In this document: piece after piece, positions 21,397 through 33,255 of the stretch | Numbering within the stretch: the first letter of the stretch is position 1 | How the letters are laid out: each line of letters opens with the position of its first letter | Assembly: GCA_003184365.1 (NCBI GenBank) | Contig: NKYR01000031.1 | Coordinates: 275,916-339,915, forward strand | Direction of reading: 5' to 3' | DNA: 64,000 bases | DNA from: Evernia prunastri | Taxonomy: Eukaryota > Ascomycota > Lecanoromycetes > Lecanorales > Parmeliaceae | Made by a program: the position numbers and the translations under genes | The notes under the pieces: model-generated | What the model was told of the DNA's origin: nothing | Seen by the model: only the letters and a program-made list of their open reading frames with translations | Databases searched by the model: none

Positions 21397-23398
21397 ATGA
21401 AAATGATTAGCATTGCTCGCCGCCTGAATTCTGCCATGTCTCTTGCTAGATCTCAAAAGCCCACAATCCGACCCGATCCCCTCACTGCCACAGTATGCAA
21501 CCTTGCGGAATCTTTGAATAGCAAGCGGACCACGAGTGTCGACCTAGTCGAGCTCTACCTTGATCAGATCGCCCAGCACAAACACAGTGGTCTGCGCACA
21601 GTGGTCTGCGTCTCAATGCTGTCATATCTACAGCTCCGAAGACCGAAGTCGTAAAAAGAGCGAGGCAACTGGACTCCGAAAGGCTACAGAAAGGCTCAAG
21701 AGGCTCCTTGCATGGGATACCGATGATCGTCAAAGTAGTATCTCCAGTCTCTCTGAGATAGTGCAATACAGCAGCTGACCGGACTTCAGGACTTGATATG
21801 CGTGCCTTCGCTTGGTATGGAGACCACTTGTGGATCACTTGCCTTTAAAGACCTCAAAGCTGTACAAGATGCAAATATGGTTGGATTGTTGCAGCGGGCT
21901 AGCGCTATAATCATTGGGAAAGCCAACTTATCGGTATTGCATTTCTAGCCAAGGATGTAAAACACGGGCGCTGAAAGCATCAGGAATTGGGCAACATGAA
22001 AGGAGCGTTCATAACAAGTAGATGGTCTCCACTTGGTGGACAGGTAAGAGTTGATCAATTCTCGTCATTGTCGAAAAGTCGCCGGTAACTTTTGCAGACG
22101 CAATCTCCATACGTTCGTGGAGGTGTACAACCAAATGCAATATGGCTAGGACATAGTGTAAGATCTCGCCTCTTCACTCCCAGTTGTCCACATTACGCTG
22201 AAGAGTGCCTTGCTGTAGACTCCGTGCGGCTCATCATCAGGCAGCGCAGCTGGAGTCGCCGCAGGGTTTGCTCCAGTGTCTATTGGCACAGAAACGGACG
22301 GGTCTATATGCCAACCAGCGACACGGGCTGCCTTGTATGCGATGAAGGCAACCGTCGGTACAATTGAAATGACCGCCGTACAGCCAGCAAATCCCGATTT
22401 CGACAGTGCTGGCGCAATGGCCAAAACGCCGTCAGATCTATCAAAAGTCATGGAGACGATCACGAATGGAGCGCCGAACTTTATGTCCTCGCTGAGTGAA
22501 CCATGGGATCTTGCACTTGCCTATGTGGATCCAGATCGCTGGACAATGCCTGAGATCCACACGGAGCCCAGACAGGATTTCACCGATCAGACTGTACGTG
22601 CATCCGACCTCAGTAGAAAACATATACTGACGATTTTAGCGATCTACAATGAACAGCGCGATGGAGAAGTTCGGTGGAAAGGGTGCAAAGATATCTTCTG
22701 GTGCACCGCTCTCTACGATCAACGAGCTTAAGGAGAAACTTGGGCTGGAGTTGAACGATGCACTCATTTGTAGGCTCGCACATTTTCATCATTTCTTATT
22801 GGAAATTGACTAGAATTGCTAGTGCACGGTGTGCGTCGTAGTTTCGAGAACTTCATGAAACTGTTCCAAGCAGACGGTTTCCAGACACTCGAGGACCTAC
22901 ATCGCTTCAACGAGACCCATGCCGCCGCCGAGCTTCCTCCAGGCAAGTCCTTCCACCACTTCATTGGTTGATAAGAAGCCATCGCTAACAGCCAGTTTCC
23001 AGATCATTCCAACCAAGACGCGATCAAAAAAGCCATTGACGACAACATGAGCGAGCAAGACTATCAAGAAAGCCTGAGCCAGCTGCGCTTACGTACTAGG
23101 GAGAATATCGACCAATGCTTATCGGAGACAGGATCTCATGTAATCATAGGTCCGGCCGACTCCTTGCTGGTCTCTTTGGCCGCGGCGGCCGGCTACCCCG
23201 TCGCCAGTGTGCCACTTGGATTCGCGGACTTCAATAGCCGGGCTTTTGGCATGCATATTATTGCTAGAGCACATGAGGAAGGGAGGATATTCCAGATCAT
23301 GAGCGCTTGATATACTACGTTTCCTCATGCGTGGATACCTCCTCTGCGTGTAGTCTAGAGACCCGACCATGGCGAATGAGAGTATAGATACAGCATCC
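21397..23398 (+). pseudogene. Amidase signature enzyme, broken by a 14-bp tandem duplication
   Basis: Reads MISIARRLNS...TATVCNLAESLNSKRTTSVDLVELYLDQI, the start of an AS-family amidase. At 21583-21610 the 14-mer CACAGTGGTCTGCG occurs twice in tandem and shifts the frame to a stop at 21654. If one copy is ignored the frame continues through GIPMIVK (catalytic Lys), LGMETTCGS, IGKANLS, TPCGSSSGSAAG (Ser pair) and IGTETDGSI. These are joined by several normal introns and one GC-AG intron (donor GGCAAGT near 22943). Near the end, MSA is followed by TGA where the family has Trp, with YTTFPHAWIPP readable beyond it. So there is one decisive frameshift plus a late nonsense change. Intact members hydrolyse amide bonds of small substrates; the substrate here is unknown. 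Confidence 0.85.
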
Positions 23399-24004
23399 GC
23401 CTTTGACGGACGCGAGAAGGTCCTCGAAGTCTATTGACTACGAACAGTCTCCGTAATCGCTATACCTTGTTATCAGTGTAATTTGTAGTCCTTTTCGCTA
23501 GGCACGCTCATCACAAGAGCTGCCCTATCCAATGGCATCACGTGCATGCAGGATGCATCGCGCACCGAAAATCTACAGAGGAGGCTGACTTGAGACGTTC
23601 TTTCGCCAAATGAGCCGAACGAAGTACCGTAGGCATGGACCCTGCGGCTACGTCCGTACTTTGAAGATAGTCCTCGACCGCTGCGCCATGGAAAAGGCCA
23701 CGCTTGGAGGGTTGCCTGGATGATGCACTTAGAGCCACTCAGGTGCTTCGGAGATGTACCCGTACGGCGGACGAGGGTTATCACTCCGACAAGAATTGAT
23801 GTTTTTTCTTCTTTGGTGGTCCGCCGTAATAAGGCGTCGTACTTGATGTACATAGGGCTGCAGTCAAGTACAGTCACGGTGCCGAGGTTCGAAAACGAAT
23901 AGCATTGCAAGTGCTGCTTTATGATTTACACTTCCTTCAACTTCTCTCACTGGCGCAATCCTCTTTGCCAATCTAAACTTAGAGGGTCACAGTTCTTGTT
24001 AGAA
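23399..24004. other. Intergenic, P450 promoter side
   Basis: No gene recognised. The last 130 bases before 24005 are a plausible promoter/leader for the P450. Confidence 0.4.
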
Positions 24005-25585
24005 ATGGCACACATCCCTGCCTCAATCCTTTGGCCAGCATATCTCCTTGTCTGCGCGTTCCTCTACCGAAAGTGGACCTCATACACTACTTTCCGAGCT
24101 GCAGCGGTCCAGTATGGCTGCCGGAGGCCTAGGAGATACCCTCACTTGGACCCAATATGGGGCTACGACTTATATCGCGAGCGTGCCAAGGCTACACAGC
24201 GCGGACAATCTATGGAGCTATACATGAGGCAATTTGAACTGCATGGCAAGACTTTTGAGGAGCAATTCTTTGACACCAAGATTATCAATACCATGGAGGC
24301 AGCTAATATACAACAAGTTGCGGCACTCTCGTTTCAGGACTGGGGGAAGTCGTCCGCAAAGACCGCCTCATCTTCTCCATTTCTTGGGAGAGGCATTTTT
24401 TCCGAGGACGGTGCATTCTGGAAACACTCTAGGGATCTGATCAAACCTACTTTTGCCCGCTCAGAGATCTCGGATGTCAATTCTCTCGGGTTGTTTGTCG
24501 ATAGGCTGCTTGATCTGATCCCTCGCGATGGGACTACAATTGATATTCAGCCTCTAATACACAAGCTGGTATTGAAGCCTTCACCAAGATAATTGCACAG
24601 CAAAACAGCTAACAAGCACTAGTTTCTCGATATCTCAACAGACTTCTTGTTTGGATCATCCGTTGACTCCCTTCTACCAGACACCCCATTTGACTCCCAA
24701 AAATTTCTCAGGAACTTCAATGAGTCTTTAGCAGGTGTGGGTCGTCGTAGACGGGCTGGAATGTTGCGATTTCGCTACATGTTCGATAAGAAGTGGAAAG
24801 AGGCCTACGAGAGTGTTCACGCCTTTATTGATGATCATGTCAGGACAGCACTCGAGGAGACAGCCCAGAATAATATATCCAAGGAAGATGTTTCACCGCA
24901 TCGATATATCCTGCTCCATGAAATGGCAAAGGAGATTCGGGATCCCATCGAGCTTCGTTTTCAAATACTAAACGTCTTCTTGCCCGCCCGAGATACCACA
25001 TCTATCGCCGTTGGAAACGCCCTGTTCCATCTGGCAAGAAAGCCTCATTTGTGGACCGATCTCAGGAGCACAGCTCTCTCCCTCGGCTCCCAACCACTAT
25101 CATTTGAGGTCCTCAAGTCCTTGCAGCTCTTCAAGCACGTCTTGTTCGAAACACTCCGTCTACAAGGCCCTTCTGGACGTGTGCTCCGTACCGCAGTCCG
25201 CAACACGGTCCTTCCAGTAGGCGGCGGTCCTGATGGCCGGTCGCCTGTTTTTGTGGAGCAGGGCACTGCAGTAGCGCTCCACCTATGGGGTCTTCACCAC
25301 GATAGGGACATCTGGGGCGACGACGTCGATGAATTCAAACCTGAGCGGTGGGTCGACAAACGGACGATGTGGGACTTTGTGCCTTTTCTTGGTGGCCCTC
25401 GGATATGCCCGGCGCAGCAGCAGGTCCTGACGCAAGCAGTATATGTGCTTGTCCGACTGGTGAGAGAGTTCTCCAGCATCGAGAACAGAGATACCGTGCT
25501 GGAGTATGTCGAATTGACTAAGATGACGGTGGAGAGTCGGAACGGAGTCAAGATCGCACTTGTGCCTGCCCCGGGTGACGAATGA
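24005..25585 (+). CDS. Cytochrome P450, CYP52-like
   Basis: Two exons, 24005-24568 and 24623-25585, phase 0, about 508 residues, the usual length. The start was chosen at MAHIPASILW because a hydrophobic membrane anchor (ILWPAYLLVCAFLY) follows directly. Conserved marks are the I-helix PARDTTS, the K-helix ETLR (ExxR), FKPERW, and the haem loop FLGGPRICPAQQ with the axial Cys near residue 450. The spacing and the WGLHHDRDIWGDD segment resemble CYP52-type alkane/fatty-acid hydroxylases of the endoplasmic reticulum. That assignment is by eye, and other fungal P450 clans with the same look are possible. It is intact, unlike its two left-hand neighbours, and has no obvious pathway partners nearby. 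Confidence 0.85.
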
Positions 25586-26459
25586 TGAGGCGAACAGGAA
25601 GTCGGACCTTGCTGGCTGAGAACACGACAAGAGATGGAAACCTCCGATCAAGGCACTTTCCACCCCTTGACGGCATAGAGGTCTTTTTTGCCACCACAGC
25701 GGACTGGTATTATCCTCCAACAGACTCCGTTAAGCTACAGTTGTGAATGGTTAATTCACTCACAGGTACCATTACCGTATCAGTACAGTGTACGTGGGTC
25801 ATTTCCAATTACCAAAGTACGCTGGTAAGGCTGTCAATAGCGGGATGAACAAGCGGGAAACGGATCATACACACTACTTCGATGATCAAGCACATGTGAG
25901 GCATTCTCTACGCGCGTTTGGATTTCTGCGAACCTCCCAGGTACTACTATGTAATGACGATGCGGACATGCGTGAAGAAGTGTACATTGCGCCACATCAT
26001 TTGGTGATGGATGGGACCGAGAGGGTGCATTGGGACTTATCGTGCTGCTGTGTGCTATCTCGTGTCCTGGTTTACCTTGATGGTCAGGATCTTAGCACCA
26101 ACATCTTTTTAAGGCTCAGAGACGCTCCCGGCTACATTGAATAGCTACATTGCCATACAAGTTCTTCCTTGCAAACAGAATATCGCGCAATGACCGTCGC
26201 GAAGCTCCGGTCAAGGTCACCCCCATCAGTGCAGGACTCCGAGTCCTCAAGCTGGGCCCTCATCGCCAGCGAGCTGAGCGCAGAATTATGTTTTCTTGAA
26301 CACGCCAAGCGGAGCAGCAGCAACGATGGAAGAAATAGTCCAGATCGTGGCGTCTACATTTGCATGTACTCAAGGCCATGATCCGTAAGTTTACGGTAGA
26401 TTAAAGTCGTTAGATATATCGATGTACTCTCGTCAGAGGTATGGAACACTATTCTGATA
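25586..26459. other. Intergenic, no gene recognised
   Basis: Convergent 3' regions of the P450 and the Cid1-like gene. Short frames at 25788-26144 and 26169-26381 show no domain. Confidence 0.4.
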
Positions 26460-29330
26460 CTACGCTGTGGTCGAACGATTGACAACTGGAACTCCATCTC
26501 CACCATCCTTTTCGCTTGCATCATTCACCGCGGTAGTGACCGTGGTAGGACGCCCCTCTTTGTGCCCAGAGATAGGCCCGGTGCCCTTCTTGCCTCCATT
26601 CTGACCAGGCACGAAATCTTTCCTAGGCCGCGGACCAAAGGGTCGGTATTGTAGATTCTCTTTCTCCTCTGCTTCAGCAAACAAGTATTGAGGTCCCTTA
26701 CCTGGGAGAATGCCCGCGTTTTGTACCAATGTGTGAGCTCTTCGGAACTCGTCCCGTATGGCAACAATGCCATTGTGTACTACTGTCCTTGCGATATTGT
26801 GGTCGATCTCGAATGGATCCTCAATAGCGAACAAGTACCGTTGGCGGATTTCTTTGGTCTGAGGACCCGGCCCACTCAAGTCGACAGTTTCTGTTTTGGC
26901 ACCCGTCCATCCTTTCGCTTGTTTGGGAATGAGTCCCCCAATTGTGCGCAAAGAAAGTGTGTCTTGGGTCCAATTGAAGCCACCAAAAGGGGATCCGTAT
27001 CCTTGCTGAGCAAAGTAATGGAAGAAACCCTGCAGTAACGAACCGAGAGGCTCCTGATTGAAGGTTAATTGCCTTCGACTAGCAAGGTCAAGAATCTTCT
27101 CCTCGTTTCTGAAAAACTGGATGTTATGTCCCTCCAGCGAGACTTCCTTAGCAGACATCTCGTCTTGCAGCATCAGCGGCGAAAGTTGGAGATTTGGTAC
27201 AACGGGCGGGTTGGCGACATTGACAAGATAATGCAGCACCATGAGCACATAGCCATATGACGAAAGTGTACCATGATAAGGAGTATTGATCTTGCGTTTC
27301 TTAGACCACGCCTTGACGAAGAGGACCATCTGGCGGACCCTTGGATCGCAAGACGCGTAGCACTTTAAGAGATGAGAATTGTGTATGGCTAGGTGATTTG
27401 AGAAATTAATGTCGCATTGGATGCCTACCCCTTCCTTTGGGAAATCAAGCGGGTGGGCTGCTGGAGGTGGGCGGTATCTTCCGAGCACATTTGGCAGGTC
27501 TTGAAGCGCAGCCCGTGCCTTTTCGAGCTGCCCATCGTCCTTGGACTTGGGATCAAACCCGTCACATACTTGGTTTCGGAGCTCATTACGTTGGGTGTTG
27601 TCGTTACTTCCGACATCATGCCTCTCAAGCATCCAAAGGAAGTGCTTGATAACCCGTCTCTCGGTGGGCTCATACCACCCATCCTGTATTGCGAGTTTGT
27701 ATAGGCGGGCTCGCTCTATATCAGTCTTGTCCGCCAGGGTAGCATCGTCCCCCTCCCGTTCGTCTATAGATTTCAAGGATTGTCCTCCGTCACCTACATG
27801 AGTTGCGATTCTACCCTTTGCTTGTGCAGTGTCGGATTGGGAACCCCTAAACGATTTTGCGCTTTCAGTTGCGTTATTTTCGCTTTCAGATGCGTTACAA
27901 CTTCGATTATTTTCAACTTTGGCAATGTCCAGACTTTCAACCTCAATCGTCGCTTGGTTGGCTGCCACGTTCTTCGATGGACTCTGAGGAATAGTTGAGT
28001 CAGGTTTCTCCGGAAGCTTCGCTTTTGGTTTCGGCGTCTTTTGGACTTTAGGCTCAGGAGGTGGTGCATCTCTTTCTTTCTCGTATTTTGTGCGCTCCGC
28101 CAAAAGTAAGGTCGCTAATTCAGGGGTTGGCTTCTCGCAGAAGCGAATGATCGGGACCCTCGTCCTTGTGAGGAGTCGCGCCCCGTAGCTTAGATCAAGA
28201 AGTGTCTTCTCAATCAGTCTCGGAAGATCCGAATCCGGCGACGATGCTTCGGGCGTTGACATAGGGGAGACAAGTACCAAATCCATGTCAGAAGATTTTG
28301 TGGCGAATGTCGTACTAAGGCTCCCAAAGCATCTCAATTCTACGCTATCAGGCACAAAGACTGCATCTCTATTTTGATGCTTCTCATGATCTGACACCGC
28401 TTTCCGGCACACCTGTTCCAAAGATCGCCGCAATGCTTCCTTCTTTAGGAACTCTTCCTGACTTATTTCTGCCTTAGATATCTCGACGTATGCCAGGTTT
28501 TCAAGATAATTGAACTGCGCATCTAGGCTCGCTCGAGGAGGCTGGTTCTGTGAACGGCCAGCTGGCTGTGATTGCATGCTATAGGGGCCAGGATTATACA
28601 AATGGCTATTGGTTGGCGGTGGACGATTGTAGGATTGGACCCCTACCGGTAAAGCCTGGCTTGGTTGGTGGATGCCCGTATTATGAGCGGGAAATTGGTA
28701 GTGTGGGGAATATTGTTGGCTTCCTTGGTTCTCGTTTTCGTTGACTGCATGGCCTGGCCTAGGAGCAAGACCGCGTAAATGCGGAAGTTGGTACTCCAAA
28801 TCTGAACCTGGACTTGGTAGCACATTACGATTAGGATTCGATGCTCTAGACAGACGATTGGCGGATTGCCAATTAGCTGGACCATGAGACGGTACGTTAT
28901 CGTTCAGTTGTACCGTCTGCTGGCGTCTCTGAGCTTGATTTAGCCTCCTGGAAGCGCGATGATTCAGGCCGTAGCTTCCACTATGGGCGTGCTGTGGGGG
29001 CATGGGCGCATTCGGGACGCCATTGCTAAGAATCATACCGCGGAGATGTCCCTCAAGGTTGTCGGTAGCAATCACAGGCTGTGAGGCACTAGAATGGTAG
29101 CGAACATGGGTTTGCCCCGTTGGAAGGTTGACTTGAGGCGTTGCCGGTAGGCTAGGAAAGTAGTTGTTCAGAGACAGAGCATTTGGCTGAGCAGAGGCCG
29201 CAAAGTAATTGTTGGGAGGAGGTCCAGACGGCTGCGCAGTCATCGCAGGCAAATTGACACGGGGCCTTCTTCCATACCCGTCAGCTGTAGACTCATCGTA
29301 GCTTGTTCCATTACGTTCGAAGCCTGCCAT
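26460..29330 (-). CDS. Cid1/CutA-type RNA nucleotidyltransferase
   Basis: Single exon of 956 residues. Residues 1-265 are Asn/Gln/Pro-rich and disordered. The nucleotidyltransferase domain has FGSLSTTFATKSSDMDLVL (about 335-353; Gly-Ser and the DxD metal-binding pair). An acidic/Lys insert of about 230 residues (about 410-635) follows. CDINFSNHLAIHNSHLL then gives the third Asp near 639, followed by the PAP-associated core with VRQMVLFVKAWSKKRKIN, GTLSSYGYVLMVLHYL and FFHYFAQQGY. These non-canonical polymerases add U, CU or short A tails to RNA; Aspergillus CutA and fission yeast Cid1 are the named examples. All three catalytic Asp are present. The insert inside the catalytic domain is the odd feature. 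Base preference (U or A) cannot be read from sequence. Confidence 0.88.
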   Translation of the reverse strand: MAGFERNGTSYDESTADGYGRRPRVNLPAMTAQPSGPPPNNYFAASAQPNALSLNNYFPSLPATPQVNLPTGQTHVRYHSSASQPVIATDNLEGHLRGMILSNGVPNAPMPPQHAHSGSYGLNHRASRRLNQAQRRQQTVQLNDNVPSHGPANWQSANRLSRASNPNRNVLPSPGSDLEYQLPHLRGLAPRPGHAVNENENQGSQQYSPHYQFPAHNTGIHQPSQALPVGVQSYNRPPPTNSHLYNPGPYSMQSQPAGRSQNQPPRASLDAQFNYLENLAYVEISKAEISQEEFLKKEALRRSLEQVCRKAVSDHEKHQNRDAVFVPDSVELRCFGSLSTTFATKSSDMDLVLVSPMSTPEASSPDSDLPRLIEKTLLDLSYGARLLTRTRVPIIRFCEKPTPELATLLLAERTKYEKERDAPPPEPKVQKTPKPKAKLPEKPDSTIPQSPSKNVAANQATIEVESLDIAKVENNRSCNASESENNATESAKSFRGSQSDTAQAKGRIATHVGDGGQSLKSIDEREGDDATLADKTDIERARLYKLAIQDGWYEPTERRVIKHFLWMLERHDVGSNDNTQRNELRNQVCDGFDPKSKDDGQLEKARAALQDLPNVLGRYRPPPAAHPLDFPKEGVGIQCDINFSNHLAIHNSHLLKCYASCDPRVRQMVLFVKAWSKKRKINTPYHGTLSSYGYVLMVLHYLVNVANPPVVPNLQLSPLMLQDEMSAKEVSLEGHNIQFFRNEEKILDLASRRQLTFNQEPLGSLLQGFFHYFAQQGYGSPFGGFNWTQDTLSLRTIGGLIPKQAKGWTGAKTETVDLSGPGPQTKEIRQRYLFAIEDPFEIDHNIARTVVHNGIVAIRDEFRRAHTLVQNAGILPGKGPQYLFAEAEEKENLQYRPFGPRPRKDFVPGQNGGKKGTGPISGHKEGRPTTVTTAVNDASEKDGGDGVPVVNRSTTA

Positions 29331-30182
29331 GGTTGCTGTATTGTCGGCGAGATACCAGATGATCGTGATCGGCCACGAAGGTGGGTTGCTCGACGAACTT
29401 TAGTTACGAATACCAATCACAGTTATGGGAATAACACCGGTGTAATACTCTAAGTGTTATTAAGATTGGCCTAGGTAAAATGGCATTGAAAGTGAATGCT
29501 AGGTGGCGAGTCGACATGAGTGATTAGAAGAATGTTAAGAGTCATTTTCGCCAATCCGCACGGCGACACAGTAGTTGATATGGTTATAGGATGGACTATA
29601 GTATGGTTTGCTGGGTCAAGTTGCAGCTTTCATCCTTCATATGTGTTGTAGTTGTATTGGTTAATGCACGCATCCGCTTCCGCTAGCTGGCAGGGGGGAT
29701 ACGCATGCTCATCCTCATCAGGCTTGTTCTTCATTCCCGGTCCTCTTTTGCTGTCAATAAAGAGGTTTGCCCTTTCCATTAGCAATTATGACTTTTCGAG
29801 ACCACATAAATGTTGTAGAATCTGAGAGTACACAGCAAAGTAGTAGATGATCAATGACAAAAGAGCCGCGCGGGTAGATCGGTGGCTAAGCGCTTATAGG
29901 GCTGAACTACTCCGCCGCAAGGGAGTCTCGGAAGGAATGAATGGACAAAGATCTCACAAACATCGAGCGATATCGAGAACCTACAAACTTTCCGCATGCG
30001 CTCTCTCGCATGCCTGTTTGTGTTTCCTTCGAATTGAGACCCTTGGACGGAGCCATGCACTAGACACTCGGCTACTGCGCTCCAGTCGCACCGATCTCTC
30101 ACTTTCAACACTTCCCAGTCGTCACCACTCTCGCCCTACCAAGCTTCTACCATCGCTCAAACCTCTTTCAAACACTTCCATC
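29331..30182. promoter_or_regulatory. Divergent intergenic region between Cid1-like gene and TFG1
   Basis: The two genes are head to head, so this 850-bp stretch should hold both promoters. The TFG1 side is CT-rich over about 30100-30180. An open frame continues in phase upstream of 30183, but with weak composition, so the ATG preceded by CACTTCCATC (MSASPADRTSG) is preferred. Confidence 0.5.
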
Positions 30183-32615
30183 ATGAGTGCCTCACCAGCT
30201 GACCGTACGTCTGGTCGTACTCCAGGGCAAACGCCTAACGGTGTGCTGGGACCTATAAAGCGCAGACCGCAGGCAGACCCTATGGTACGACCCAAAGCCA
30301 GACCAAAACCACGGCCACAGCAGACTGCCAAATATACCGCTCCTTCCACTCTGCAAGCGAATGGTATTAGAGCTCCTGGTCCTGGACAGAAACAAGCGAT
30401 GCCCCAGCACCCTGGAAGGCCAAACCCTGCATTCTCACGTCCGCCACCTGCGCCTATGAACTACTCAGAGAACTCGAGCAGTAGCTTCTCATCTCGCGTA
30501 GCTGGAGAATACCGTGACTACCCGTTAGTCATGACAAAGCGAGCATTGATGGAAGGGTATAGGAACCACGTCGCACGATTTTCTAGCAAGAGAAACGTCG
30601 ATCCTCGAAATACCAATGAATTTGAACGTCCCGTCAGATTGCATCGAAGGGATCCTCGAGCACCACCAGCCGGCGGAGGAGGTGTTAAAGGCGAGGACCA
30701 GGCGAACGGCGGCACGGAAAGCATTGATGAGAAGGAGAAGGAGAGACAAGACATCTTGAGGGCGGAGAGAGAAGCCCAGCGAGCGGCAGATATGGCTCTC
30801 GTGGCACCTGCTGTGACTACTGGAGGTGGGAAGAAACTTGGCCATTTTCAGAAGAAGACGGAGCAGGTCTATCGGAATGACAAAACAGAGGCGCAAAAGA
30901 AGCAGTCCCAGCTGCGTTACGAAGAAGCTCTACCATGGCATTTGGAGGACTTTGACAATAAGAACACCTGGGTGGGAAGTTACGAAGCTGCTTTGTCCGA
31001 CACATACGCTATGATGCACCAAGGGCCAGATGGCGCATTCCGAGTAGTGCCTCTTCAGAAATGGTACAAGTTCACCCAAAAAAATCAATTCAAGACTTTG
31101 ACAATAGATGAAGCGGAAACCCGCTTTAACAAGAAAGTCAAGGAGCCGCGTTGGTTCATGGACTCGGAGCAGGCAAGACTGCAGAGGCAGACCGAGCTGG
31201 AAAATAAGAAAGCCGGTAGCAAGCTATTCTTGGGTAAACGGGAGAAGGGCGGTGGAGGCAGCGGATCAGCAGCCCCAGTAGTCAAGCACGAGAACGCTGA
31301 TGCCGACGACCTCGACTTCATCGAGGATCGCTTCGCAGACGACGAGGAGCATATGGTTTTTGAAGAGGATGATGACACGAAAGAAGCCGAAGAGAGAATC
31401 AAGAAAGATCAATTGCAGGCGAATGTTTTCGACTTGAAGGAGGAGAAAGAGTACGAAAAGCAGGAGTTGTTGGAGAAAAAGGAGAAGGAAGCTCAGAAGA
31501 AGCTCGGGAAAAGTGTCAAGAAGGCTCTCAAGAGGCGTGAAAAGAATTACATTTATGATTCTGACTCCTCGGACAACCCATACACGTCAGAGGTATACTT
31601 CATACTGACTGATCTAGCTCGTTCGCTAACAACCTTTCCCAGAGCGAGTCCGACGATACAGAAACTGAGCGCTTGAAGGAAGAGGAGGCCAAGAAAGAGG
31701 AAGAGCGCAAGAAAGCGGAAAACAGAAACACTCCCGACAGAGAAAAGAAGAAATCAAAGTCCTCCGGCGCGTCCGGAACTAACACGCCCTCTGGCCGCCC
31801 CTCCAAGCATGCAGATCCGCTCAAAAACTCTACCTCAACCACAAATCCGAAGAAACGAGCCGGGTCTCCCCTGAATTCAGAAGCAAGCGGAAATGAGTCC
31901 AGCCGCAAGAAGCAAAAGAAGAAGCACCCTCTCACCGCTGGCCAGCTCCAAACCTCCTCCACCCTGCAACCACCTTCCCGTCCGGGATCCCCACCAATAC
32001 TCACCGGAAAGGACGCAAAGATCCCCGCCAAACGTCGTCACGGCTCCGGCAGCGACACAGAAGGCAACGCTGGCTCTGGCGGTGACATGAGCGATGGTAC
32101 CCGGAAGAAGAAGCTCAAGCTGACCATGTCGAGTAAGAACGGGTCGCCGCAGGGAAGCAGAGCTGGGAGTCCAGATCTAGCCAATGGTACGAAGCCCGCT
32201 CAGGGCACAAGCCGAGCCGGAAGTCCTGGTAAATCACTCCCTTCCTTTCTTCTAATCGCGTTAGCCGATCCCCTTCCCTGGCCCACCCAAGAAGCGACCA
32301 CCATCTCCCTTTCCCCCCTCTCCCTCCCCTCTCCGCGGCGCAAAGGTTCAAAGCCCAAAGCTAACAAACCCCCCCCTCACAGGTCCCTCCCCCCCACCTC
32401 CACCACCAGTCGCCGAGCCACAAACGGCCCCGTTCCCCACCGGCGAAGAAGTCCGCTCCAAGATCCCCCCCACGGGCATCACGGTCGGCGAACTGCTCGC
32501 CTGTTTCAAAGGGGCCGTCGCGACGGCGGAGCAGAAGACGCGCTTCACGGCGCTGATGAGGCAGTACTCGCGGTTCGACAAGGCGACGAGGAAGCTGATG
32601 CCCGTGGACCCGTGA
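30183..32615 (+). CDS. TFG1: Transcription initiation factor IIF alpha subunit
   Basis: Three exons, 30183-31592, 31643-32228 and 32383-32615, phase-consistent, about 742 residues. A Pro-rich N-terminus is followed by the conserved dimerisation region with DYPLVMTKRALMEGYRNHV, LPWHLEDFDNKNTWVGSY and WYKFTQKNQFKTLTIDEAE (about 110-330). The middle is highly charged, with acidic DDLDFIEDRFADDEEHMVFEE and Glu/Lys repeats. A Ser/Lys tail is followed by a short winged-helix-like C-terminus (GITVGELLACFKGAV...KLMPVDP). RAP74/Tfg1 pairs with TFIIF beta and escorts RNA polymerase II into the pre-initiation complex. The last intron is GC- and C-rich and ends in a long polypyrimidine tract. Nuclear localisation fits the basic tail. 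Confidence 0.9.
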
Positions 32616-33255
32616 GGCGATGGACTTTTTCTGCAACTGGCATACGTGCGGCTGGGGCTGTGGAATGGAGATCAAGGGGTGGAGCGTTGCGTGGCGCGGA
32701 CTTGTGCGCTTGTCGTTGTCGTTCTTGCCAGAGGATTGAATGATGCTGCTGGCCTTTACGGAGTACGCACTCATCAGCGACAGATCGAGGGCATTGGCCT
32801 TCGGCAGTATCTTCTCATATTGTTCTCATATTGGGGATAGCGAGATGATTGCCTTGACATGAGACACCTATGCTGCATGGACTTTAGAAAAAGGCACTCT
32901 ACAGAACATTCTCTAAATCAAATGCATCAACTACAAACAAACAAACAGCAGCACTTTGAAAACATCTGCACACACAAACAGAGGTCAAGAGCATTATAAT
33001 ATACTGTCACTACCCTTAAGCGTAATCCATCTATCTATATACGACTATGAACAAAACGAGCCCCCATGTTGCCCACTTGCCAACACCACAACGGGCAACC
33101 ATCTAGAAAGAGCTAACTTGAAGCCACGATGTCGATGGTCCACGAAGCACACCAGCACGCCTTCTCGATTCCAAGCTGAGCGCTTTTTCCCCTACTACTA
33201 TGCACACTAGACGAACGATCGAACGTCTCTTGCCAGAAAAAAAAAGAGATCTCGA
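32616..33255. other. Convergent 3' intergenic region
   Basis: Between the 3' ends of TFG1 and FAS2, holding their 3' untranslated regions. No gene recognised. Confidence 0.5.
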
